Of a DNA stretch of 47,500 nucleotides, positions 33,515 through 45,500 are shown in pieces. Source of the stretch: Symbiodinium natans (taxonomy: Eukaryota > Sar > Dinophyceae > Suessiales > Symbiodiniaceae). Position 1 is the stretch's first letter. The number at the start of each line of letters is the position of its first letter. Location of the stretch: the NCBI GenBank assembly GCA_905221605.1, contig CAJNDS010002301.1:595692-643191 (forward strand), read 5' to 3'. The notes under the pieces were generated by a model. That model was given only the letters and a program-made list of their open reading frames with translations, did not search any database and was not told the DNA's origin. Position numbers and translations under genes: made by a program.

Positions 33515-36500
33515 CTGGAGTTTTGTTGATATGAAGGGCAGTAGTGGAGCTGTGATTGAAGAGGAGGGGCACCGTAAGCACGGGAGTACTTTGAATCCTG
33601 AAGGCCACGACGGCAGCACTCATCAGCTTAAACCCGTACAACATAACCAGATTCGCACCACGTTATCACAGCATCTTGTCTTTGAGCCCTACAATGTGGG
33701 GCCCTCTAGTTACAGAGCAAGTTATATCTTGTGCAACATAACTAATAACATAACTTATAAGTTATGTTGTCAGAGTTATAAATCGAGCAACTTGGAGAAC
33801 TGGACGGGATCAGTTATAACTAAGTCATGCCAGTTAGCTAACTTGGATCACTAAAAAATGCTGTATTTTGTAAGGTTTCAGTCACATGGAGGTCGAGGGC
33901 TATGTTTCATATACTTTTTAAGAAAGGGCTGGGGTAGCGTGGAAACTACAGGATTTCACATGTTTTTGTTAGAAACATGTCACGTAAAGAAATCTGATGC
34001 AGTGTCTTTTGGTATGTTTGGAGCTGAATACCGAGCAAGTTATATAGACTATGTGTGCCCATGGCGTGGAGCAGAGCAAAGCGAAGGTCGACACTTCCTT
34101 TCGGGCCAGCTGCAAGGGGAGGTCGACCGGACCACACGCGGACCACAAGGGGACCACAAGCGTACAACAAGCAAATCCTCGAGACATCCCACGAAACCGA
34201 CCCGTACCACAAGCAAAAACGGCCTACCCGGACCACAAGGGGACCACAAGAGAATATCCAGAAAAAAAGTATCCACAAAAAGAACGTGTCGATATTCTTT
34301 CAGGCAGGGAAGCCATATCCACCAGAAGATACACACCGAAGAAGATAAGTATATAATTATGTATCTATACGAAACACTGTGTGTCAATTATACATCTGTG
34401 TAAAGAAATCATCAAAAACATATACATAGACGTATCTCTCTCATTAATGCCGCGATTTTTGTATTTCTGTCGCCTAACAAGGCCAGGTTTGTTTTGGTAT
34501 ACTTTTGAGGCTAACTTCCCTAACTAAGATATAACTTACATGTATCTGGGCTTACTAAATTATAACTGAAGGGCCCCACATTGTAACATCCTTCCCTAAC
34601 CCTTGACCCCTAACAATCCTTTGTACTCAGCCTTATACAACACCCTAACCCTAAACCCTAAACCCTAAACCCTAAACCCTAAACCCTAAACCCTAAACCC
34701 TAAACCCTAAACCCTAAACCCTAAACCCAAAACCCTAAACCCTACACCTACAAACCCTAAACCTACAAACCCTTATAAGACCCTTAAAGCGGCCCTCTAG
34801 ATGCAGCTGCGAGGCAGCTCAGCAAGCTTCGTCTTCAGCGTAGAGTCGACCTTCAGGTTCTCTTGGTGTTTAGGGGTTGTGGGGATGTTTAGGGGGTTGG
34901 GGTTTAGGGTTTAGGGTTTAGGGTTTAGGGTTTAGGGTTTAGGGTTGAGGGTTGAGGGTTTAGGGTTTAGGGTTGAGGGTTGAGGGTGAAGAGGTTACCA
35001 GCTTGAGGGTTAGGAGTTCAGTGGTTTGGGGGTTTAGTGCGTTAGGGGTTTTGGGCTTCAGGTTCTGGTTGTTTGTGCTTTCCCTGGCCTTGTAGGTGCC
35101 AGGGTTGATACTTCTTGTACGACTCTTTCAATCCCATGACAAAAAGGATGTTCAGGGTTAACAACTCCGAAACCTTAGGACCCAAAAGCCCAAAAGACGA
35201 AAAGCCTAAACCATCAACAAGTTCCCCTACATGGCTAGAATCACCCTAAACCCTAAACCCTAAATCCCCGAACCCTAAACCCTAATCCTGAATCCCCAAA
35301 CCCTAAACCCTAAGTTTGGACCCTCTTTAATGTACCCCCCCCCCCCCACCCCCCCCCCCCCCCACCCCCCCCCCCCCACCCCCCCCCCCCCACCCCCCCC
35401 CCCCCACCCCCCCCCCCCACCCCCCCCCCCCCCCCCCCACCCCCCCCCCCCCACCCCCCCCACCCCCCCCCCACCCCCCCCCCCCACCCCCCCCCCCCCC
35501 CCCGAGAACAGCCGAGGCGTGGATTTGGTCCTGATTAAACGGGCCCGGGGCTTTATATGATTTCAATAGGGAGGAGTTTAGATAGATTTAAAAGGGATCC
35601 ATATGAATGTAAAAGGGATGAGCTTATATGAAGTTGAAAGGGATCCGCACGAATCGAAAAGGGACCCGGGATGAGTTTATATGAATTTAAAAGGGATTCA
35701 TTGGCTTTTTCCAAATTCGGAGCCTCCGGGCCGGGGCCTTGACAGAAAAGAGGGTCCCAAATCAGTGCCATTGTTCGGGGCCGAGGGGGCCTCCTGGACC
35801 ACCCCCTTGTGGGACTGAAAAAAACCAATTTGTTTGAATGGTTTCTTAAAGGGAATTAATGGTTTCGGGCCGGTTGGGATGGATGAGGTCGGCCTTTAAA
35901 ATCACAAGGTCCGGCTTCAAAATCATGAGGCCCGGCTTTTAGCCGGAGCCTCCGGGCCGAAACAAGCCCCAAATCCTAAACAAACGGGAACAGTGTGACT
36001 TTAAAGAGGGACCCGCAAACAGTGAGGGGATCCTGGATCATTTGGCCAAATTGACTTTAAAGGGGGGCCCCTGCTAAACAGGGTCCAACATTAACCCCTA
36101 ACCCTAAACCCTAAACCCTAAACCCCTAAACCCTAAACTTCCCACCTCGAAGCGTTGAGAAGCAGCCCTCAGATGCCTGCCAGCTTGATTTGACGGAGGC
36201 TCTGCAGGTTTAGGGTTTAGGGTTTAGGGTTTAGGGTTTAGGGTTTAGGGAGTAGGGGGTTTATAGGGTTTAGGGTTCAATTGTTTGAAGGTGGGTTTTA
36301 TGGGTTTTACAGGATTTTCTACGGTTGAGAGGTCTGATCGGGTCTTAAGGTTTATTGGGTCTCTTATGGTCTTAGAGTCTTGGAGTCTTCGAGTCTTGGA
36401 CTCTGGGGGCAGGGATTTGGAGCCAGGATACCAGAGCTGACTGGCTGTTTCTTCATTCTTGATTGCTATCATAGTACTCACATGATTACAAGGAACTGGC

Positions 36501-39500
36501 TTGTTCTTGGTTTGCATATTTTGTGAGGGTGGGGCAGGCGAGGGCGCGGGCAGGGTGGGGCTGGTCTGGGCGGGTTGGGATGAATGGTGCGCTCACAGCA
36601 CGCAATATCCCAGACCCAAGCCTGGAAGACCACACGCCCAAGCAATGCCAACCTGAATCCTCACAGACCTCCAGCAAGGAAGCATGAAACAAAAAAACAC
36701 AACTAAACCTTCAACCCTAAAACCTGGAACGCCACAGCCCCGAATCTAAAGTAAAACGGCTCAGGTCTTTCCCAGAGCTCGCTTTGAGGTCGTGATCTCC
36801 CCCCCTGGACCCAAATGCGCTTGACTCTAACTTAAAGCACTTAAGCAAATATGTGAGGGGATGTCCAAAAATACTCTTTGAGGGGATTCTATTCTCTTTG
36901 AGGTATAACAGGGGTACCCATATTTTGGGGGAAATACCCATATGGGGGGGGGGGGGGGGCTTTCCGACATTAGGTGTACCCGTTTAGGAGATTCCTATGA
37001 TTAGGATTTAGGTTTGTTGGGGGGGTCTTGGGGGTACCCCTTGTTGGGGAAATCCCAGTGTCCTACAGGTAAATCCTAAACCCACCTCACCCCAAACCCA
37101 GAACGTAAACAACCGTAGACCCCAAACCCTATATCTTCATTCCCAAAGCCCCAAACCCCCACCCCCATCTAGTTTAACACCCCGAACCCCAAACCCTAAG
37201 GAACACATTGAACCCTTAAACACCATTCCCCAAACCCTAAACACAAACTGCCTGAGCGACTTGCACTCGTACTGGTGCGCCACATAGTGGTTTGCTTGGC
37301 ATAGCTTGGAACCTGGGTGTGCGCAGGTTCTAGGGTTGAGGGTTGAGGGTTTGGGGGTCTTGAGTTGGGAAACAAGGAAAAATAGGCACGCATCGGGGTT
37401 CCGACAAAGGGAGGCGTCGATTGGCAACTGCCCCATATCCTAAAGCCTGAACCCGAAAAAGAACCAGCCGAGGTAAGTCAAGGCAGATGCATTTTGGGAG
37501 GCTTTGGGTCGAGAAGGAAGGCCAAACTCAATGGTTGAAAGCGGCATTGTGAGGCATGGCCTTCTGGACCCTAAAGCCTAAAGCCTAAAGCTAAAGCCTA
37601 AACCGCAATCCCTAGCCCTAAACCCTGTACGGGAGACCCAGGGCTGGCTGCAAAGGCTTTCAAGCTTGGGGGGGGGGGGGGGAATTTCGGGAACGACATG
37701 CCTACCCATGACTCAGAGCCCTACGCCTATAAACTAGATACACCAAACCAGGACCCGCTCACCCGGACGCCCTCGACTTGGTCAGTTGTAGGATGTCATG
37801 CCTGAGAAGCCTTTAGTTGGGAGAAAGTTGGGACGAGGTGCTCCATTTTCCAAAGGGACCCTCACTTTCCGAAGCCCCCTATGTGTGCCCATGCAGAGGC
37901 AGCATGCCATTGTAGCCCAGGGGCAGTACCAAGTGCACTTGCACTTAGGGCAGCACGTCTTGCCTCGCTGCGTCCCCACGCCGAAACACAGCACAACTGT
38001 TGCTTATAGGACTTGAGAAGGTAGAATGGTAGAAGGAGCCCTGCGGCTACCCTAAAAGCACAGCGCACCCTTGCACTCACTTCGAGCCGAACATCTCGGG
38101 AACGCAGGGGTGGCAAGGGTCGGCTCTGCCTTCGTCGGAGCGCGCTTGCGTCGGCCCATCCACGCGCCGCGTGCAGAAGGCGGCATTGCCACAGCGGCGG
38201 TCCTGTGCGACTGAATCTCAGAACCCGCATATATGCGCATCCCTACTTCTTGAGGGAGGCACACAACCGCGGTACTCCATCAGCAAGTATCTGCCACGGC
38301 AACGTGTGCGTGCCCCCAGGTGTGCTGACAGGTTGGACGAGATAAGAAGAGGTCGATGCTCGGAGCCAGGCAATGGGTCGTGCTGGTGTGAGAGGTTGCG
38401 TGGCCTTGGGGGAACTCAGGGTCTAGGTAAAGAAAAGGGCCTCGAGGGTTAAGTGGTCCACTTGGAGAAGGGCGAAATCTCTTCTGGGATCGTCATACAA
38501 CAACTTACACCCAAAGTTCTGAAAGTCTTCTACTCTAGATCACCTTAAACCCTAAACCCTAAACCCAAAGCCCCCAAACAAGGGTCTCCTCCAAGTTGGA
38601 TTCGAAGAGTGACAACGATGGGTGGCCACCACCCACCTACACCATCTCTGCAGACTCAGGCGTTTCGGGTTTAGAGTTCAGGGTTTGGGGTTTAGAGCTC
38701 AGGGTTTGGGGTTTGGGGGTTAGGGTTTAGGGTTCAGAATGTATGCAGGCTCAAGTCCCGACGCATGCAAGTTTACTAAACCCTAAGCCCTGAACCCTTG
38801 ACGCACTATACCATAATGGAGATCCGGGCCAACCAGGCAAAGCGATAAGACCATAGAGTCGGATCCCAAGGTGGGTTTAGGGCTTGTCGTTTCAGTTTAG
38901 GGTTTAGGGTTTAGGGTTTAGGGTTTAGGGTTTAGGGTTTAGGGTTTAGGGTTTAGGGTTTAGGGTTTCGGGTGTAGGGTCTTGTTCGCCGGGGAGTTGG
39001 AACCTCAGCCCCCAAAACTGTGAGCTCTTGAAACAAAGCTCGAAGAGTCCCCAGCTTGCCAATGTGTCTAGGAGCCCCGCCGCGCTTGGTTCGGAGGACC
39101 CACTGCTTCCCAATGCATATGCGAGTGAACGTATTTGCTGGAACGTCCCACCTTTGCTGTCGCTGGAAACTTATTTCAAGAGTCGCTTTTCCTCCAGATC
39201 ACGATACAGGTCGTCCGCAGTCGCTGGCAAGCCGATGGACACGTTGGTTTGTCTAGGCCTCAGGTGTCATCATCTCCGGGGCACTTGTCTGGATTCTCGT
39301 CATGCGGTAGCTTTATATTGTCAAGAAAGGTTGAAGGCCATTGAACACACCGTCGCCGCCATAGCTCCTAGGGCCCTTTGAGTGAAGGAAAATGCGCCCA
39401 ATTTTGTTGTAGCTTAAGGCATCTTCTCTAAGGGGCGCTGGGTTCCTGGGTATGATTTAAAACCTAGTCTTGGGGTGCTCCCTATGCATGCACAACGCAG

Positions 39501-42500
39501 AAAGCTGCAGAAAGGTCCCCAAGGGCCGCGCAGTCAGAAGAAGGTGCCCGCCAACCACTACTACTGAGACTGAGACCCCATATACCCTACACGCGAAACC
39601 TTAAGTATCATATGTTTCAACCCCTTAACCCCATGTACCCTAACCCATAAACCCTCTCAAACCCCCCCCCCAACCTCCCCAACCCTGCAACCCACCTAAA
39701 CTTCGTAAACACCCTAACCCCTCAAGCCCCTTAAAACCCCAAAACCCCCCAAAACCCCCTAACCCCCTCAACCCCAAAGACCCTGAACCCTAAACCCTAA
39801 ACCCTAAACCCTAAACCCTAGACCCTAACCCTAAACCCCCTAAACCCCACCCGAGCCTTGCGCAAGCGCAGGATGCGAGGTCCCAAAGCTCTGGCCTGGT
39901 ATCAAAGGGGAGTTCAGGGTTAAGGGCAGTTAGGGTATTTAGGGTATGTAGGGTATTTGGGGTGTTTAGGGTATTTGGAGAATTTAGGGTATTTCGGGTA
40001 TTCAGGGTATTTGGGTATTTAGGGTATTTGGGGTATTTTGGGTTTGGGGTACTTGGGGTTTAGGGTTCAGGGTATTTAGGGTCGAGGGTGTTTAGGGTTT
40101 AGGGTAGTTCGGCTTCACAGTTTAGGGTACTTAGGGCTTAGGGGTGGGTCCTGCATTCGGAGGTTGACGTTAACGTCTACTGTCGATGTCGAAGGTTCAT
40201 GCAAGGTTGCGGCAAGCAGCTTTTTCCTCCAGATGGTGGTGTTTGCCGAGGCTAGGATCGCATGTGAGTCACGATGAAGGCTTGCTGCTAGGGTTTAGGG
40301 TTTAGGGTTGAGGGTTGAGGGTTTAGGGTTTAGGGTTTGGGGTTTAGGGTTTAGGGTTTAGGGTTTGGGGTTTAGGGTTTGGGGTTCGGGGCCTTCTTCT
40401 CGTCGTCCGGAGGCTCCGAGTACTTGGTGATGAATGCCGCCACGTCCGGCACACACCTCACAAGAGCCCGAAAGCCGACACCCTCGCTTACACGACACGG
40501 GGGGGGGGGGGGGGGGGGGGGTTGTGTGTGTAACTATATTCTCGGCCCTGATATGTTGGACAAAAAAAAACACTAAGCCCCAACACCCCAAGGGAACCAC
40601 AAACCTGGGCGCCTTCGCCAATCACATTCGGCCATGCGTCCCACTGTTGTCCCTATAAGGGTTAGAGTCTCGCCTGCATAAAAGGGTCCACCGAATAAGG
40701 CAACCTTGGGAGTGGAAGCATGTCCTCTATGGTTCTAAACTGACTTCGGGGCGCCATTTGTACGGCTTGGGCACTACGGGGCCCACAGGGTCCCTAAAGT
40801 AGAAGCGTGTGCGCAGATGCGTGTTTTAGGGCCGGTCCCGGCAGGTTTACTACACATTTGAACACAAAGGCTCCTTCAACCCTGAACCCTAACAACCCTT
40901 ATCCTGACCCTATAACCGATAACCCCGAACCCGAAACCTCAACCCTACACCCTAAACCTAAACCCTGACCCTCATACCCCTTATAACCCTGAAGACCCCG
41001 AGCTCTCGGATGCGCAATCTTGATGCCCTCAAAGCTGAGTTCTCCTCTGGATCCTGCATGCCCTACCACCCCCTTTGCACCCCCTAAGCCCGAACCACAA
41101 ACCCAGCACCCTTCATACATCGAGCCCGAGAATTGTGTCATTTAGGCTCAGGGCTCTGGTTTTAGGGTTCTGGGTTCTGGGATTTGGGGTTTTTGGGGTT
41201 TCGGGTTCTGGGCATTTGCGGTTTTAGGGTAGTAAGGGTTTAGGGTTTGGGGTTAAGGTGGGCTAAGGGGTGTAGGTTTCGGGTTCGTGGTTTTAGGGCA
41301 TGGTTTGGTCCTCGTGATATCGGCAGATGGAACCCCCGAAAGCGTCGATGGGCGTTGGGGATTTGGGATCAGGGTTTGGGGTTGTTGAAGGCTTCATGTG
41401 TAGGACTTGGCATTGAGTGGGGGCTCCATTCTTGAAGGCCGAGGTACAACGTGTCGCCTCCTGCGGACTCCAACGATCGGCTTTCTTGCACAGAGACCTG
41501 GGCGAAAAAACAGGGACCACCAACGGAGCGCACGGCTCAGATGTCCAGTTTTCAAGGGGAAGAAACCCTGACTATAAACCCAAAACCCTAATCCTAAGGG
41601 ACTATGGAAGGGTTCTCCTTGCTCGACTGCTCCACAGGAGAAGTCTAGGGGTCAGGATGTTGAAGCAAGTTACCAAGCCTAGATCTCCGGATCAAGGTTG
41701 AGGGCTTATAGGGCTCAGGGTTTTCGAGTTGAAGCTTCAGGATTTAGGGCTGTGTCTGCAAAAGCCAAGCCCTCCCGGCCCCACCCCCCTAACATCCATC
41801 GTGGCTCGGAGTTGCAGCTCGCAGCGGCCAAGACCGGCTCTATAGTCTTTATGTTGAAAGAAACTCTGCTCCAACTACAGTGCAAGCCCCCCTCCTACTT
41901 CTGAGGGCCAAACAAACCTAACAAACATCAAGCAAGTCGACATCAGTTCAGCGCCTTGCCTCGCAGGCCCCGGGGACCGGCCTCTTTATAATCTAGGGCC
42001 GGTCAGCACGGCCAGTCAGCATGCTGCCATAGAGCTGCTGGACGCCGCAGGGTCTCGACCCAGGGGGCTGCTGGTTTCGACCAGCCAGCGGTTGGCTGGT
42101 AGCAGCTGCGTCTCTCACTTAGATGTTTGGCCTCCGAACCCAGCTGCGTGACCGGCCGGAAGCACGTTAGGGGTACAGTAGGTTTTTGTATCTCACACTG
42201 ATGGGAAAGCGACCTCGGTCTTGGAGCTGTTCAGCGAAAAGACAGTCTTGTCTCCTGTGTTCCACATTGCGCTCAGCGCCGCTTGCAGCCTTCTTGTCCT
42301 TCTGAATGCGCCCCGCCCCCGTTCTGACCCTTAAACCCTTGGTTTTGACCCTTCCACAATTTAAACAAAAAGAAACATGTTTTGGTACAAGTCCTTTCGT
42401 GTTTAGCCACCCGCCCCCCCCCCCCCACTCCCCGACCCCCACCGCCCCACCCAACCCCCCCCACCCCCCACCCCCCCCAACTCCCCCACCCCCCCCAACC

Positions 42501-45500
42501 CCCCCACCCACCCACATGCCGCCAAGACCTGAAACCCTTACACCCTTGGACTGTCGCCTTTTACGGTTCACCCTTGCACCTAAACCCTAAAAAACCCGCA
42601 AAACCTAAAACCCTAAATCCTAAACGCCAAAACCCTAAAATCCTAACACCTAGACGCTAAACCCTGTAAATCCTCATCCCAAAACCCTAAACCCGAAATC
42701 CTAAAGCCAGAAAACCCCACAAACTCCAAACTGCTGAGGGCTTGGCAGACTTCGTGCCACCCAACGCCGCCTCGGAGTACATGGAGACGTCACCGGGCCT
42801 CAGCTGGCTGATTCGGGTCTGGTAGGTTTAGGGTTTAGGGTTTAGGGCTGAGGGTTGATTGAGGGTTAAGGGCCGTGGTGCTGTGAGGCGCAAGGGATCC
42901 AATTGGGGTCTACAAGGTCTAGGGTTTAGGGGCCCAGGATTCAGGCTTTCGCGCTTCAGGGATACGCTAGCCCTACATATTGCACAACAAACCCATGCAG
43001 GGGCCATGCGGCAGTATGCTCCTAAAGATGGAAGGTATCAACAAAATGCCCAGAATTTACATGAACCCGATGTTTAAGAATACGCGCTATACTCTTGCCA
43101 GTTCTTTCAGGGAACGAGGGAAGGAGGAAACCCCCCTCACAACCCCTGCGAGAGCTTCTCTAGAACAGGCATGACCCCTAACTACTCCCTAATCCCTAAA
43201 CCCTGAACCCTAAACCCTCCCTAAACCCGAAACCCCTACACCCGAAACCCTAAACCTCAAGTGATGGTAAGCCCGCTGCCAGTCCGTCACCTGGGCAGCA
43301 GCCAACACAGAGTCGCGGGGGAGGAAGTCGCCACCTCGGAGAGCTTCCTTTAAATTGGAGCTTAGGGGCTTAGGGGCTTAGGGGCTTAGGGGCTTAGGGG
43401 CTTAGGGGCTTAGGGTTTAGGGTTTAGGGTTTAGGGTTTAGGGTTTAGGGGTATTCAGGTGTTGGACAGCTCTAGGGCCATGCACCTCCGTACCGCCGAA
43501 TGCTCAAATGGGGGTTACGATATTAGGGGTACCTTATTGTATAAGGGATCCTACTACTGGGGGTCCATATTAGGGGTACCTATGTTCGAAAAACCCCAAA
43601 TGCCTTCCGCCAGGACCATGCTGAAGTTTGTGGGGCGAAAAGACTGAGGCAAAGGTGGGTACAGGCAAGGGAGAGTTACAATACAATTAGAACCGAAATT
43701 CTGCCTCTGGCCTCCCGAACTAGCTACCGCTGAAACCAAGCCCACCCTACTGCAATACATCCCAACAAACCCTCCGCAAACCCGAACAAGCCCGGCTAAT
43801 GGATCCCCATGAACCCTACCCCAAACCCCAAACCCCAAACCCCAAACCCCAAACCCCAAACCCCAAACCCCAAACCCCAAACCCCAAACCCTAAACCCTA
43901 AACCCTAAACCCCATTCATCCCTCCTGAACCTTCAAGCTCCCTTCCCGCCATGCTGGGCTGTCCCTACGTGCTGGGCGCAAGTTCGCTGCCCCCAGGTAG
44001 GTCAAACCCAGGTCCTGTTTTCAAAAAGGTTTGGGGTTTAGGGTCCAGGATCTAGGCTTTTGAGTGCGTAGCCTTTGGAGAGATCTTTCGCTTGATTTCG
44101 AGAAGCTTCTTCGAAGACAATGAACCCCAAAAAAACCCAACAAACCTGAACAAAACCTAACAAACCTCAAGAATCCCCCGAAATACCCTGACATCTGAGA
44201 ACCCTAAGCCGCCCCCGAGAAAACAATGCAAAAAGGCATAAACCCCAAAAAAGAAAGACTGTAGGATGCCCTTGGGCTCTCATCAAAGACCAGGCCACCC
44301 CCACCAATCCGCAGCAAAAGAAGCCTAAAACCTAAGCCCTGACACCTAAACCCCGAAAGGGTCCCGCAACCCTAGACCCAAAACCCTCGACCCTAAACCC
44401 TAGAGGGTTCAGGGCTTAGGGTATGGGGGGTCCACCATGTCACATGGGAAAGAAGAAGATCAGAGCGTGCCCTTCTGGGCGTCCCGTTTAAGGAGAACTC
44501 CCCTATCGTTTGAGAGTATTTTGGGGATGAAGTGGGTGGGTTTGGGGTTTGGAGTTTAAGGTTTATGGTTGAGGGTAAACCCTCAATTTCTGAAGTAGAG
44601 TTCCTCAACCAACAGACCCCTTCCCGTTTAGGGTTTAGGGTTCAGGGTCTAGGGTTTAGGGTTCTCTCTCATCACTAACGGCTTTGGGCGCAGGGGTTGT
44701 TGGGTCCTTTAGGTTTTGAGGGCTTTGCCCTGTCAGAGACGTACCCTCTAGGCCCAAAAACACCCTAAGCCTTAAACCTCACAGCATCAAAACCCTTGAG
44801 CCCCCTTGAGCCCTGAACCCTAAAACCCCTCAAGCCTAAACTCGAAACCCCAAACCCTAAACCCCAAACCCTAAACCCTGCGGTCCCCAAAAAGCGGCTC
44901 GGCCCGGACAGCCATGCCGAGGAGGTTTTGCATCTCCGCCGCGCTGGCCTCTCGTGGACTCCAAAGAAAGGGTTTAGGGTTTAGGGTATAGGGTTTAGGG
45001 TTTAGGGTTTAGGGTTTAGGAGTGAGGGTTTAGGGGTTAAGGGTTTTGGGATTTAGGGGGATCCCCTCGTGCTCAGTCCCCGAGCTCTTCGGAGGCTTTA
45101 GCTCTTAAAACGGGCTTCGTGTGCAACAATAAAGGGTTTAGGGTTTAGGGTTTAGGGTTTAGGAGCCTGGATACTCTAGCCCGGGTTCTTTGGCGTTTAG
45201 GGTTTAAGGATTGGTTCTCACGGCCTTCGTGCTTCACGGTAGTTTGGGCTGTAGGGGGGGGGCTTCAGGCCTCTGCATGCCGGGACTCTAGACACTTTGA
45301 ACCCTCAAACCCTCAACCGTTGTTCAAGAGGGACTTTAAAAGAGAAATCCTTACTTAGGAGAAGGATGTAAGCTCTAGGATCGGGAGTTTCAAGGTCTGT
45401 TCGGTCCTGCGGTCGCTTTGATGCGCAGTTCAGGGCATTTTGGGCCTTGCTGCAGAAGCTTTCGCGAACAAAGTGCTCGAAGAGCTCGCTGTCCTCAGGC

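Noticed and set aside
33285-33854. 189-codon plus-strand frame
   Set aside because: It runs into transposon T2 and opposes the gene E terminal exon; composition is not protein-like.
35275-35566. Gly- and Pro-rich frames on both strands
   Set aside because: Direct translations of the C-run array.
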